This document shows, in pieces, positions 1 through 10,760 of a DNA stretch of 64,000 nucleotides. The DNA lies in assembly GCA_018105865.1 (NCBI GenBank), contig CM030859.1:5260343-5324342 (forward strand). The letters are read 5' to 3'. The DNA comes from Metaphire vulgaris (lineage: Eukaryota > Annelida > Clitellata > Crassiclitellata > Megascolecidae). Numbering within the stretch: position 1 is the first letter of the stretch; each line of letters starts with the position of its first letter. The translations under genes were made by a program, and so were the position numbers. The notes beneath the pieces are model-generated. The model was not told the DNA's origin and ran no database searches. It saw nothing but the letters and a program-made list of their open reading frames with translations.

Positions 1-308
1 TAGTCTTCAACATTTCCTTGTGGGTCAATCAATCCCGGATTGACCTTTAATTCTGTTTGGATTTGGTGTGCCATCGGTCGATGCCTAATAATTATGATAG
101 CGGAGCAATAGAAGTTGATTGATTAAATTGGTTCGCTTAGACACCAACCACGATTTTCGCCACCAAACTTCCACGGTGGCTTTCTCAATTTGTCGCCAGC
201 GCCTATCATGTAATAAGACAAATGCCAGCCTATTGGCGATCTGAGTGGTTCGATTGTTTGAGCGCCACAGTCTGTTAATTACGGATCGAAGCGATCGATG
301 GACGCATT

Positions 309-374
<66 letters not shown>

Positions 375-1319
375 ATTCTCAGGTTTAACGTTCTCAAATA
401 ATAAAGCGCTACATGACTCCATAAGAAATCTGCTCTGCTGCGCATGGTCAGTATCAACTACTCTTACTCACAGTCAGAGAACTTATTCTGCTGTATTTAT
501 AAGGTTAGTAATCATGCTTTTTAACCAGCAGTTCCCGTCGCTGTTTACGTGTTATGCATAACAACGTAGGCGCTAGATTTAAAGCAGGCGCATCGCTACG
601 GGGGACTAGCCCCTGTGTCGCTTAAGGGCATAGTCGTGAGCGTACGCATATTGGCGAATGGTGTCATGGCTTACAGGCCCAATGGCATAGGCCCAACGGT
701 GATGACTAGTAGGCTGCGCATGACTGAATAGACTTTTTCAGTATTATGTAAGGGAAAATGGGCGTTGTTTGTCGAAAGCAAATGATTCAGTGCTTTACTA
801 CGGGAGTTGATTTTCCTCACCAGATTATAATGCTGTTGAAAAATAGGAAATAACTAGTGTCAGTAAAATCTGCTATTCTGTTTGAGCTCATTCTGGCAAA
901 ACCAACCTGGCAGTTTGGCAACAGAGTGACGGATGCATGTTGTCCACGCCATAGTTGCGACATTTCCACTGATTTGCATGTAATAATTACGCCAATTTAA
1001 ACAATAGAAGCAATCAACGAACTCTTGCACACAACCATGAGCGAAAGCAGAACGATTTAATTTTTGGCTTCCATTAAATGCAGACACACTTCTCATGGCC
1101 TGAATGCTCTGCTTATATACTTTTGCATGTTAATGTATAGTTATGCAACCAATATATATACATATATATATATACATATATATAGTATACTGTCGCTAAT
1201 TTAGATGTATTTTAGACATAATTACAAATAATGTTCTTGACTGCATTTTTATAGAGTTCTATCAACGATTACTTTCACCAGCAGAGGGCATCTCTTCTAG
1301 TCATCTCTTAGTACAATGA
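1..1319. other. Intergenic sequence upstream of the ankyrin gene
   Basis: No coding region is recognisable. It contains a (CT)n microsatellite (about 311-371) and an AT-alternating tract (about 1151-1186). Open frames through the CT tract encode only low-complexity peptide and are not taken as genes. The last 200 bases should hold the ankyrin gene promoter, but I see no convincing TATA or initiator there. Confidence 0.6.
311..371. repeat. (CT)n microsatellite
   Basis: About 30 uninterrupted CT dinucleotides. Confidence 0.97.
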
Positions 1320-1331
1320 ATGGATGACGAC
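1320..1331 (+). CDS. Putative 12-nt start exon of the ankyrin-repeat gene
   Basis: The ankyrin reading frame has no ATG near its open start and hits an in-frame TAG at 1397-1399, which is also the end of a good acceptor (AAATTCCTTAG). An ATG at 1320 begins ATG GAT GAC GAC and is followed at once by GTAACA. Removing 1332-1399 (68 bp, GT...AG) joins this micro-exon in phase 0 to the acidic sequence that opens the main exon. The result is a continuous Asp-rich N terminus. This is inferred from sequence only. Another upstream exon could supply the start instead. Confidence 0.4.
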
Positions 1332-1399
1332 GTAACATTCACGGAAGTTGACGTCATCGACGACATCATGCAAGCTTCAACTCACAGGAAATTCCTTAG

Positions 1400-4300
1400 G
1401 AAGACACTGACGTCATTGGCGATGACGCCACAGGCGACGATGACGTCATAGACGGCGACGACGGCGACGCGTCGTCTGAACTCCAAGAGGCAGCCGTTGA
1501 CTTCATTGATCTGGTTCGAACGGAGGACGTCGACACCTTGAGGGCGGGAGTCGATCGATTCGGAGACAGAACAGGTGACATCAGCACGACTGTCATTCCG
1601 AACGGCGTCACTGCCTTCACCCTCGCTGCAGAACTCGGCAACGAACAAATCGTCCAACTGTTTCTGTCGGCAAATGCCGACGTCAATCGTAGAAACGGAA
1701 CCGGAGGTTGGACGCCTCTCCACTGCGCATGCTCACAGGGATTTCCAAGGATCGTCGAGATGTTGATCGGCGCTGGAGCCGACGTCTGCGCCGGGGACAA
1801 GGAGGACTGGACACCGCTTCACTTCGCCAGCGATAAGGGATTCGACGCCATTGCCACGCAGCTGCTCGAACATGGAGCTCAGGTGAACGCCGTTACCATG
1901 GAGAATTACACCGCGCTCTATCTGGCGTCTCAAGCGGGTCACCTGTCTACCGTTGAATTGCTGCTTGCTTCAGGCGCAGATGTGATGGTACAGGACACTG
2001 ATGGCTGGACAGCGCTGCACGGAGCCTGCGAGAAAGGTCAACTGGAGGTCGTTAAGGTTCTCGTAGACAGTGGATTGAGTGTAAATTACCCGAGCAAAGA
2101 CGGAATTCTTGCGCTCTATCTTGCCGCTCAGCATGGGTACGAGGAAATCGCGAAGGTCTTGATGGAAAACGAGGCTGACGTCGATCTGACGGAGGAAGAC
2201 GGGTTCGCTCCGATCCACGTTGCCTGTCAGAACGGACATTACGAGATCGTGGCTCTTCTGCTCGATTTTAAGGCGAATTCGAACCTCGTCGCTAAGTCGT
2301 CGTCATGGTGTCCACTGCATTACGCTGCCCAAGACGGTCACGTGGACATCATCGAGATCCTGTTGGCCAACGGAGCGGAAGTGAATCGCAGGACAATCGA
2401 CCATTACACTCCGCTGCACATCGCTGCGGAAAACGGTCACTCGGCGGCCGTTCGTCTTCTCATATCACGCGGTTCCACCTTGGCCGCAACCGATGCCGTC
2501 GGATGGTCTCCACTCCACCATGCTGCCCAGAATGGACACGATCAGACGGTGGAAGTGCTGCTCGAGGCGGGAGTGGACGTCGATCTGAAGACAAACGACG
2601 GACATTCGAGTCTTCTGATCGCCGTTCTCAACCGACACGCTTCGCTCGTTCGACTCCTTGCGACGCACGGAGCAGCAGTCAACCGCAAAGAACCGGAAGA
2701 AGACTGCATCTCCGCTCTGCACGCCGCATGTCAGCAGGATGACCTTGAGACCATAACGTGTCTATTGGAGGCAGGCGCTCTAGTCAATCTCCAGGACAAG
2801 AAAGGTCTGACTCCACTGCACATTGCCGCGGAAAACAACTTCGTCGACTGTCTCAGTTTGCTGGAACAAAATGGCGCCGCAGTAGACACACAGACAATCG
2901 AGGGTCACACGCCTCTCTTCATTGCAGCCCACAACGGTCACGTGTCCAGTCTTGAGCGACTTCTGTCTTTGGGAGCTAGGCCCGACAGAGTAGACTTTCT
3001 TGGGTGGACGGCTCTCCACGCAGCTGCCCAGGCAGGTCGCCTAGAGGTAGCTGAGATTCTCACCAAGACCGACCTAATTGACATTGACCGTAAAACTTAC
3101 CACGGATTCACGGGCCTCTATCTGGCAGCTCAAGAGGGACACGAAGATGTGGTTCGCTACTTTGTGTCGCAAAATGCCGACGTAAACGCAACGGAGAATC
3201 AAGGCTGCTGTGCGCTTCACATCTCGTCTCAGAACGGACATCTGTCAATCGTCGAATTCCTTCTGGACTGCGGAGCGTACGCCAGTAAACAGGACACCAA
3301 TGGATGGACACCGCTTCACTACTCCATCCAGGACGACCGGAAGGACATTACTCGGACGCTGCTGGACGCCGGCGTCAATGTCGACGTCCAGACGATGGAA
3401 GGCTTCACGCCGTTGCTGTTGGCAACGCAGAGAGGCTCCCTTGAATATGTCGTGTGGCTGTTAGATCATGATGCAAATACTAACTTGCAGGAAGTGACCG
3501 GAGTTGCTCCTTTGCACGTCGCTTGTGATCAAGGGCAGCTGGAAATAGTGAAGAAGCTGTTGGCTGCGGGGGCCGAAATCAATCTTGACACACACGATCA
3601 GATTAACCCCTTGTACTTTGCCACCAAATCAGGCCATGTCGACTGCATCGAGTATCTCATCGCCAAAGGCGCCGATGTAAACTTACAAGTTCAAGATGGA
3701 TTCTCATCACTTCATATCGCCTCTCAGAACGGTAACAAACCAGTTGTGGATTTGCTGTTACGCGCTGGGTCAGACGTCAATCTGATCGACGACGCTGGGT
3801 GGACGCCCCTTTTCTTTGCGTCCCAGTACGGCCGTCATGCCATTATACAGACGCTGCTGGCCGCAGGAGCGGAGGCGAATCTTCGGGCGTCCGACGGAAC
3901 CAGCGCTCTGCTCTTGGCTGTTCAGAACGGACACATCTTAGCCGCCGAAGAACTAGTCTTGTCCAGTGCCAGAGTTGATCTTGCCAGTTCCGATGGTGTA
4001 ACCTGTTTACATTGCGCCGCTCAGCATGGCGACCTTGAGATGGTTCAGATGCTGCTGTTCAACAGCGCCGAAGCAAACGTAGAAGACGACAGGGGAATGA
4101 TTCCACTGCACATGTCATGCCTCAATGGACACCGAAAGGTAGTCGAGTTCCTCATTAAGGCAGGAAGTAACGTCAATCACAAGTCACGCGAAGGCGTCAC
4201 GCCAATCCAACTGGCATATCAAAACGGGCACGAGGACATTGTGGAGACACTTCAGGATCATGGAGCCACCATGGAGTCCTGCGAACAGACTGGTTCCGGA

Positions 4301-4501
4301 TGGAGCGCCTACTTCAAGGAAATTCTCGTGAAAGCGTGGAAACAGAGCGTTCGAACATTGGATCTAGGACAATACGTTCCCATCGTAAACGAGGATAGCG
4401 ACAGTTTTTCAGAGAAACCTTCAAGAGGACGTAGGGCTGCAGCTGAAACAGTCGTCATCACCAAAGCACTGAGGATCAACGCGCGAGTCCAGAGGCTGTG
4501 A
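1400..4501 (+). CDS. Large ankyrin-repeat protein (27 ANK repeats), main exon
   Basis: The frame runs open from an acceptor at 1399/1400 to TGA at 4499-4501 (1033 residues; 1037 with the inferred start exon). An Asp/Gly-rich acidic leader (DDATGDDD, DGDDGDASSE) precedes 27 consecutive ~33-residue ankyrin repeats from about 1598 to 4280. They carry the expected TPLH(x)A(x)nGH(x)2(V/I)(V)xLLLxxGADVN pattern, for example GWTPLHCAC, GLTPLHIAAENN and GVTCLHCAAQHG. After the repeats comes a ~75-residue basic tail rich in Arg/Lys (SRGRRAAAE, RINARVQRL). There is no signal peptide, membrane segment, death, SOCS-box or kinase domain. Ankyrin solenoids bind other proteins, so this is probably an intracellular scaffold, but the partner is unknown. 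The base composition is clearly GC-richer than the surrounding DNA, as expected of a constrained exon. Confidence 0.9.
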   Translation, partial: EDTDVIGDDATGDDDVIDGDDGDASSELQEAAVDFIDLVRTEDVDTLRAGVDRFGDRTGDISTTVIPNGVTAFTLAAELGNEQIVQLFLSANADVNRRNGTGGWTPLHCACSQGFPRIVEMLIGAGADVCAGDKEDWTPLHFASDKGFDAIATQLLEHGAQVNAVTMENYTALYLASQAGHLSTVELLLASGADVMVQDTDGWTALHGACEKGQLEVVKVLVDSGLSVNYPSKDGILALYLAAQHGYEEIAKVLMENEADVDLTEEDGFAPIHVACQNGHYEIVALLLDFKANSNLVAKSSSWCPLHYAAQDGHVDIIEILLANGAEVNRRTIDHYTPLHIAAENGHSAAVRLLISRGSTLAATDAVGWSPLHHAAQNGHDQTVEVLLEAGVDVDLKTNDGHSSLLIAVLNRHASLVRLLATHGAAVNRKEPEEDCISALHAACQQDDLETITCLLEAGALVNLQDKKGLTPLHIAAENNFVDCLSLLEQNGAAVDTQTIEGHTPLFIAAHNGHVSSLERLLSLGARPDRVDFLGWTALHAAAQAGRLEVAEILTKTDLIDIDRKTYHGFTGLYLAAQEGHEDVVRYFVSQNADVNATENQGCCALHISSQNGHLSIVEFLLDCGAYASKQDTNGWTPLHYSIQDDRKDITRTLLDAGVNVDVQTMEGFTPLLLATQRGSLEYVVWLLDHDANTNLQEVTGVAPLHVACDQGQLEIVKKLLAAGAEINLDTHDQINPLYFATKSGHVDCIEYLIAKGADVNLQVQDGFSSLHIASQNGNKPVVDLLLRAGSDVNLIDDAGWTPLFFASQYGRHAIIQTLLAAGAEANLRASDGTSALLLAVQNGHILAAEELVLSSARVDLASSDGVTCLHCAAQHGDLEMVQMLLFNSAEANVEDDRGMIPLHMSCLNGHRKVVEFLIKAGSNVNHKSREGVTPIQLAYQNGHEDIVETLQDHGATMESCEQTGSGWSAYFKEILVKAWKQSVRTLDLGQYVPIVNEDSDSFSEKPSRGRRAAAETVVITKALRINARVQRL

Positions 4502-4970
4502 ACATCCTGCTCAGTTCTACTTTCACGACAAAAACTTAGAATGTCCAGTAGCCCATTGTATTGTTGTCTAAGAGGACGTACATATTTGCACAACAGTAAT
4601 TTCGAAGGAGATTTTTCAGTATTGTCGACGTTCTTTAGTCATGGAAACCGTGAAGATCTCAAATTTCCGACGGAAATTTACTATTAGCTTGTCTTATTAA
4701 GCTGTTTGGAATTGAACGACAGCGCTTTCCTTACTCCAAGACTAAAGCTGTGTGCACTTAGCGACCGGTCTTTCATTTTTGCGAGTGGCCTCAGCATCCA
4801 TCGCCTGAGCATGACGACAACACAAGAAAAGCGCAAATTCCAAAATAATTCAAATTGTGCATGTTATTTATTTGAGTTGTACATGTACATCGATTTTCCA
4901 GTCACCTTCAACTTTCAGACCATTGGAAAAATCCACTAGAAAAATTAAGCTTACTCGAAACTTACTGACG
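4502..4970. other. 3' flank of the ankyrin gene
   Basis: Non-coding sequence between the stop codon and the first MITE. No clear AATAAA lies within the first 300 bases. Short open frames here have no recognisable features. Confidence 0.5.
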
Positions 4971-4978
4971 CTTTGGCC

Positions 4979-5350
4979 CAGTGTTTATTCTAGGCCATTT
5001 GGGAGAGGGGGGATTTCCCCAAAGTCTGAAAATTCCCCCCAAATTTCTATATGTTGCATTGGGGGATGGAAATTTTCCCCCTAAAGTGTGAGGAGAGGGG
5101 TTTATTTATTTATTTTATTTAGGAGGGGAAAAACATAAGGATATAAGGATATGACCATATTCAGATGCTCTTTAGGGCATGTTGAGTAGAGATGCGATCA
5201 CCTTTTTTTGCTTGTCACCACTTTCGAGAAAAGTCTAATATCAGATCAGGATTACCTTTTTTTGCTCGTCAAGGTTTTTGGGCAGAGAAACCTTCTCCCC
5301 CCAAACATTTCAAACTCCCCCCAATGTCAAGGTGGCTAGAATAAACACTG
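4979..5350. mobile_element. hAT-type MITE (CAGTGTTTATTCTAG family), copy 1
   Basis: Ends CAGTGTTTATTCTAG / CTAGAATAAACACTG are inverted. The 8-bp flanks CTTTGGCC (4971-4978) and CCTTGGCC (5351-5358) match at 7 of 8 positions, as expected for an old hAT target duplication. The interior is G/C-homopolymer rich with no coding frame. It holds two copies of the TGACC-T(n)-GCTTGTCA motif (about 5196-5220 and 5250-5274). A second copy of the family lies at 60819-61139. Confidence 0.88.
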
Positions 5351-5592
5351 CCTTGGCCGTTATAGCGTGATTTTATTTGCGATGAAATAGTAACACTAAC
5401 ACGGGCTTATTATTAATTCTCTTAAGTACCCAGTAGCAACATGCAAATCTGTCAAAGATTTTCTAATTTAGAAAATTAGCACATTTAGAAAATGTTAGGA
5501 GCTCCTTCGGAAAGGATGATCCACTGTCAGTCTAGTTACGAATATTTTGAACTCGCCGTAAAAAATGGGAAGCGGGGAAGTGAGCTAATAGT

Positions 5593-5998
5593 CAGGGGCG
5601 TAAACCTGGCGTCAAAATTGGGGGGGGGATAGAATAATTTTTAAAAAGTTGACCCCCAGAAATATAAATATCCCCCCATTTGGGGGGGGGGGGTATTGCA
5701 TATTATGGTGGGACTTTAAATCGCCCATGAAATACGTCTTGACAAGCCAAAAAAGAAGGTCATCCTGATATTTTTATATTTTTCCCTCTTCAAATAGGCC
5801 TACCCTGTCAAGCAAAAAAAGGTCATCCGAAATGAGAGAATGCGGATTTGGCGTAATTCTGACATCAACATGATGGGTAGGATAGCATTTTTTACCATAT
5901 AGCCCAAAACATTGGGGGGATAATTGATACTCTGTCCCCCGCCAACTAATTATTCGGGGGGACCGTCCCCCGTCGTCCCCCCGTGTTTTACGCCCATG
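5593..5998. mobile_element. hAT-type MITE with CAGGGGCGTAAAC / GTTTTACGCCCATG ends
   Basis: Near-perfect terminal inverted repeats are flanked by a perfect 8-bp duplication CTAATAGT (5585-5592 and 5999-6006). The interior has runs of G and C, no coding frame, and two reverse-oriented copies of the shared internal motif (about 5739-5765 and 5806-5829). Confidence 0.92.
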
Positions 5999-6982
5999 CT
6001 AATAGTTGACATCGTCGCAGCAGTCTCTGAGTTTTGTATTAAAGAAATAGGACTGGACGCCGCAATGTTTATATCATATAGCTTATAGGGGCAGGGCGCG
6101 ATTTGTAGGGGGAGTGGGGAATTTTTCTCAACAGTGTCACCACTACCCAACTATATCCCCCCACTGAGGTGGCTACTGACATCCCAGCCAGGGAAGTCTA
6201 TCCTCCCCACCACTGTGACAGGAAAATGCATTAACCGTCAGCAGAGGAGAAGATTTTTTCGGCACTTCGCACCGAGCATGTAAAGAACAGGCGAAAAATG
6301 AAATTTGATGTTCGGTGTAACTGGGGACAGATTTATCTCAATCTTTGAAAAAACTTACCTGTGCTGCTGATTAAACCATTTGTACTTCCTCATGGCCAGA
6401 CAATCAAATTGACAGATCATTATTTGGTGACAGAGCAATAGCATAACTGCGCAAAGTAGATTCGCCACAAGCCTTGGATCAGTTCCGACAGTACAAGAAC
6501 AATGTGAAAGTAATCGGCAATGTGCTTGCTTCAGTACTCAGTAGAATTCAATGCCATAATACTTGTACTTTTACTTGAGTACTCAAACTCAGTACTTCAT
6601 ACAACACTGCAATCAAGATTATGCTGAATACATTGCATGTCATGTGTTGAAAACTACCAGAGCCTGACTATTATTTTATTTTAATGATAAATTGCTGAAA
6701 TATATTAGTGTCAGAAACTTGATAATTAATTGCTAATTGGATCTCATATCCAGAAGGGTTGTTGGTTGGGTTTTATATTTCTGAAGTCAGTAGGACCTTG
6801 CAGCCACTTGATGGTTATTCATAAATTTTTAATGATGATGTTAACAATCTGGGATGATTCATTTGCTGATCTAGTGTGCTAATAAGTCAGCTTGAATTTT
6901 TTTATTAAAGGATCAGCTTAGAATTTGCATATAATGAAATTCTTGGTAGACTTTGAACTTGTGACATCATTTTTGTCTGTAT
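5999..6982. other. Intergenic, no gene recognised
   Basis: AT-rich non-coding sequence. A stretch at about 6093-6190 beginning CAGGGCGCGATTTGTAGGGGG resembles the end of another transposon (compare 44859 onward), but no second end was found. Confidence 0.5.
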
Positions 6983-7527
6983 TCGGTCAATTCATCGAGT
7001 GCCAATTCATCAGTGCCAATTCGCCGGGTACAATTGATAGGGCGGTCAAATCATCGGTTACCATTTCACCGGGTACAATTACCAATTCATCAGTGGTCTA
7101 ATGTAATCGGACATGTGTGTCCCCGTAGTGTTTATAGTTAAGTTGGGCCAGAGTTTCTCTTAGATTGCGGTTTCTTTAGTAAGCAGCCATTATTTTCAGT
7201 TACATATGCATAGAACCTCTGCAACAAACAAGAGGTATGCGCAAAGAGACTCTAACAACAATAAAATAGCAAAATACGTAAGAAAAATCGCGGGGGAACA
7301 ATATTTCCCTTGGCCCAGCAACTGCCAGTCGGACGGGAAGCATACATCTCAGCGCCCATGAAAGGCTTAAACCCTTTAGCATATACATGTATTTGAATTT
7401 ACTTGTCTTCCGAATAATTGACCGCCCGATCAAATGTACCCGGCGAATTGACACCCGATGAAATGGCAACCGATGATTTGACCGCCCGATCAAAGGTACC
7501 CGGCGAATTGGCACGCGATGATTTGAC
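6983..7527. mobile_element. Inverted-repeat element with GGTCAAATCATCG-type arms
   Basis: About 110 bases at 6983-7093 reappear inverted at 7411-7527. Each arm is itself made of short repeats (GCCAATTCGCCGGGTAC, GGGCGGTCAAATCATCGG). The centre has no coding frame of known type. A detached half-copy (GGTCAAATCATC) sits near 7724. No clear target duplication is visible, so the class is left open. Confidence 0.65.
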
Positions 7528-8100
7528 CTAGAACCGGAGCACAAAGTTAACCTGCTAATATACTAATACATTACATACTGGCTCAGACTTTGAAATAACG
7601 ACCCAGAAAAAATGAAATTCAAAACCTGAAAGATGAGGGGATATTTAACACAAGAATTAATAACAGCAAGGGTCGTTAAAATTAAGTCTTATGAATTTAT
7701 AGCACTGCGACAAAATGGTTCTAGGTCAAATCATCCATATATAGTGTTGCAGTTGATTTTGTTTCTGTCAGATGTTATTTTAAGTAAATAATTGAAGCTT
7801 AAGAGAGATGATATAATCAACTGAGCAACAGAATTCTGGTGAGCATGAATTATGCAGTTGCACATTGTGTAATGTGTAATGGAAAATATGAGTTAAATTC
7901 TTTTGAAAGCCACAAGTTTTCATTATATTGACAACCTTAATCTGTATGATTTTACTGCTTAAGGATTGCTTAATGATATCTTTGTATATTTCTAGGCTTA
8001 AAGGGAGAACTTACGAGGGACTTATGAATTGCAGTTTAGTCATTTATCATTTCCTCATACTCTGTAGTCCAGTTAATCCGCATCTTTTTATTTGGATTAT
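7528..8100. other. Intergenic, no gene recognised
   Basis: AT-rich sequence with only short, uncharacteristic open frames. Confidence 0.5.
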
Positions 8101-8440
8101 AACTATGTGAAATGTTGACCAATCTTGATAAATCACAGTAGGAATGTAACAAAAAGAACTCATCTATGTTCACGCATATGTTCAGATTGTTCGCAACATG
8201 CTTTATTTGTAACTACTGTATGTTATGAAACAAAGCACATTGTAATAATTATTCCTTTACATGCTATAAATTTGGAAGCAACGACCATCGTGTGGGCAAT
8301 TGTGCGCAGGTGGAAAAGCACAGCAAGAAGAGGGTAGGAAGCATCTCCTACAGCAGAAAATCACGGTAACAGACGTCGTCCACCTTGATATCCGGTTCAA
8401 TGAAGTCATCTGGGGCAGCCCAGTTTTGGATACAACAGTG

Positions 8441-8741
8441 CAGTGGCGGTTCCACCATGTTGATGACTGGGAATGCATCCCCCACCAGGGTTCCGGATGA
8501 ACTTTTTTGCTTGTCAACCTATTTTCCGGTGAGTTAAAACAATTAGTGAAAAATACTGCAAATGACCTTCTTTTTCTTGCTTGTCGGCCTTTTTTGGCAA
8601 GGTTTCTTAACATTTAGTGAGCAAAACACTACTAAAAATTACCTTTTTCCTTGTTTTTCTTCTTCACTTTGCATCTCCCCCACCAACTTCCAACAAATTT
8701 TTTTCATCCCTCCCCACCAAGAATTCCTGGAACCGCCACTG
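8441..8741. mobile_element. hAT-type MITE (CAGTGGCGGTTCC ends) inside the mariner remnant
   Basis: Ends CAGTGGCGGTTCC / GGAACCGCCACTG are inverted, with 8-bp flanks CAACAGTG (8433-8440) and CAACAATG (8742-8749). Two copies of the internal motif are seen (about 8495-8519 and 8562-8589). Confidence 0.88.
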
Positions 8742-8860
8742 CAACAATGGAGACCATTGCTGACTTCCTGAATGTTGGGCGTGTGCGAAGCAGTCTCTCA
8801 CCTGTAATGTCACGTTTCTCGACTGCAATCAGAGCATAAATTTGGTCATTTTGTAGGTTA

Positions 8861-9060
8861 ACTAATGATGTCACTGTAAAGAATTCTGTCAGGCGCATTA
8901 TTCACAACGAGCTGCATTTAAAGTGCCTGAAAAAGCACCGTGCACAGGAGTTGACTGCAGCTAGTTGCCTTAACTCATTTCACGCGATCAAAGCAGTTGT
9001 TGCACAAATTCTTGTCAGCAGAAGTTGACTGTCTTCTTCACTGATGAGGGGGTCACGTGA
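8861..9060 (+). pseudogene. Tc1/mariner-type transposase fragment
   Basis: A plus-strand frame reads VKNSVRRIIHNELHLK followed by CLKKHRAQELTAAS. This resembles the stretch after the DNA-binding domain of Tc1/mariner transposases (SVRRI...LHLK...K.RAQELT). A shifted frame then gives FFTDE at about 9031-9045, matching the motif around a catalytic Asp of the DDE domain. Stops and frameshifts make it non-functional. No full-length transposase remains. Confidence 0.55.
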
Positions 9061-9309
9061 TGTGCTGCTGCAGAAGAAGCATCCTGCCTTCCGCTCATTA
9101 TGGTAACTGCTGCCAACTTTACATCATGTAAATGAATAATTACGATGTGCTTTGGTGCTTTGTTTCATGACATACAGTTTCTACAAATAAAAGATGCTGC
9201 GAACAGCATGAACATAGGTTTGTTGGGGTCTTTCAGCTACATTTTACCGAGTGTTATAAAGATTGGTCAAAATTTCACAAATTTATAGCCAACATCGAGT
9301 TCCTGTGGG

Positions 9310-9642
9310 CAGGCCCTCCGAGAGAAATTCCGGGCCCCTGTGCAGAATGGCCGACGGGCCCTTGACAAGTCATAATTTTTTCTTGACGACCTTTTTTTTT
9401 TTGCTCGTCAGCCGTTTATTATAAATGTTTACGACCTTTTTATGTTGACGACCTTTTTTTTTTTTTTTTTTGCTCGTCGTCTGCCGTCTGCCCCTCTGCT
9501 GAACTGACATTTTTAACCGTTCTTTAGTGTTATTATTCATTTTATTGTTAATTATACATATTCATCATCGGCCCGGGCCCCCTCCAGACCGCCGGGCCCC
9601 TGTGCAGTTGCCCCCCCCCTGCCCCCCCTCTCGGAGGGCCTG
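9310..9642. mobile_element. hAT-type MITE with CAGGCCCTCCGAGAG ends
   Basis: Inverted ends CAGGCCCTCCGAGAG / CTCTCGGAGGGCCTG lie between perfect 8-bp duplications CCTGTGGG (9302-9309 and 9643-9650). The interior carries two long-T copies of the shared motif (about 9384-9413 and 9445-9479) and no gene. Confidence 0.93.
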
Positions 9643-9859
9643 CCTGTGGGTTAGCACCCCTCGGAGAAGGATGTTGGTTAGTCGCAAACCGTTCGTGATG
9701 TTACCATTGTCCCTTCCAGTGTTGGAGTTGTGAAATTTGAGCTGGGGGGTTGAGGACTGAAATTCAATGAATGACAGAGACTGCATGTACCCGATATGCG
9801 ATTTTTGTCAGGGTTGCAAAGTTAGCGGGGGGGTTCAACCATCCCTCCCCCTGGCAACT

Positions 9860-10655
9860 CCAACAATGGTCCACTCTGAGTGCATGCGGCTGTTGGGGGT
9901 AATCTTTGACGGTACTCTGTCATTTGAGCCATACTTAAACGATGTGATCAGGCGATGTCACCATCAATTAAGAAGAGTCCGATCAATCCGGCGATATCTG
10001 CTTGTATCAAGAGTGGTACACTTGGTCCAGGCCTTGGTACTAACGAGGATCGACTATTGTAATAGTGTCCTGCTGGGCCTCCCGGTTAGCAAACTGAAAC
10101 GTCTGCAGTCTGTTCTTAATCTGTCGGCGAGAATCGTGTTCGGATGTTGTTGGTTCGAGCACGTAACTCCACTTCTCAGGGATCGCCTCATTGGCTTCGA
10201 GTCTCTGAGCGAATTGTGTTTAAGAGATGCTGGTTGACAGTGGCGTATTTACCATTGGGCCATAGCCCCCTCTTTGGTCTTGGCCTAGCCTGTCCCCTAG
10301 ACCCCCATTATAGGCTCGCGCTTCGCGCTCGCCATGGGCTGCCCCCTTACCAAAATTCTAAATACGCCACTTCTGGTTGACGTACAGAGCGCTGCATGAC
10401 CCGCGCTGTCCGGAGTACATTGCCTCTCTTGTAAAGAGACTGCAGTGTAATGATAGGAGATCTTCACTCTGCTCGACTCGCTCGAGTCGTGATGTTAAAC
10501 TTTATGTTCCCCTCCGTCCAAGACTGCTAAGTTTGTTGGGAGAGATCCTTTGCACGTGGCAACCCTATCTTGTGGAACTCTCTTTCAGATGACGTCGCCA
10601 CAGCTGATACTTCCGAGCATATCATCAAGAGCTTAAAAACGTATCTGTTTGGGTT
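9860..10655 (+). pseudogene. CR1/L2-like LINE 3' fragment (end of reverse transcriptase)
   Basis: The reading frame encodes the post-catalytic part of a CR1/L2-type RT: LLGVIFDGTLSFEPYL, RIDYCNSVLLGLP and LKRLQSVLNLSARIVFG. It resumes after an inserted MITE with YRALHDPRCPEYI and ends near LFGLGYS. The same family is at 33998-35690. The copy lacks the 5' part, including the catalytic YADD, has frame shifts, and is followed by a GAAT-type repeat tail at 10717-10760. Confidence 0.8.
10238..10372. mobile_element. Short hAT-type MITE (CAGTGGCGTATTTA) splitting the LINE
   Basis: Ends CAGTGGCGTATTTA / TAAATACGCCACTT (one terminal mismatch) are flanked by the perfect 8-bp duplication CTGGTTGA (10230-10237 and 10373-10380). 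Removing the element restores the LINE frame (FKRCW-LT... in the related copy). This gives a clear insertion order. Confidence 0.92.
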
Positions 10656-10716
10656 GGGGTATAGTTGAGATGTTAAAGCGTTTTGTTGTGGGCCTCAGCC
10701 TATAGAGAAATCGTCC

Positions 10717-10760
10717 ATGAATGAACGAATGAATGAATGAATGAATGAATGAATGAATGA
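10717..10760. repeat. (GAAT)n microsatellite at a LINE 3' end
   Basis: About ten ATGA/GAAT units lie ~60 bases beyond the LINE stop. This is typical of the short-repeat tails of CR1/L2 elements. Confidence 0.9.

Larger units (their letters stand above)
8101..9288. mobile_element. Decayed Tc1/mariner-like element with ~170-bp inverted ends
   Basis: Sequence from about 8104-8262 (TGAAATGTTGACCAATCTTGAT..., ATGTTCA, GAAACAAAGCAC) recurs inverted at about 9118-9288 with many substitutions. The interior holds the transposase remnant described separately. A hAT MITE (8441-8741) is inserted inside. The copy is therefore older than that MITE. Confidence 0.7.

Noticed and set aside
2305..2955. Arg/Ser-rich frames of 65-145 codons inside the ankyrin exon
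   Set aside because: Out-of-frame shadows of the GC-rich ankyrin repeats.
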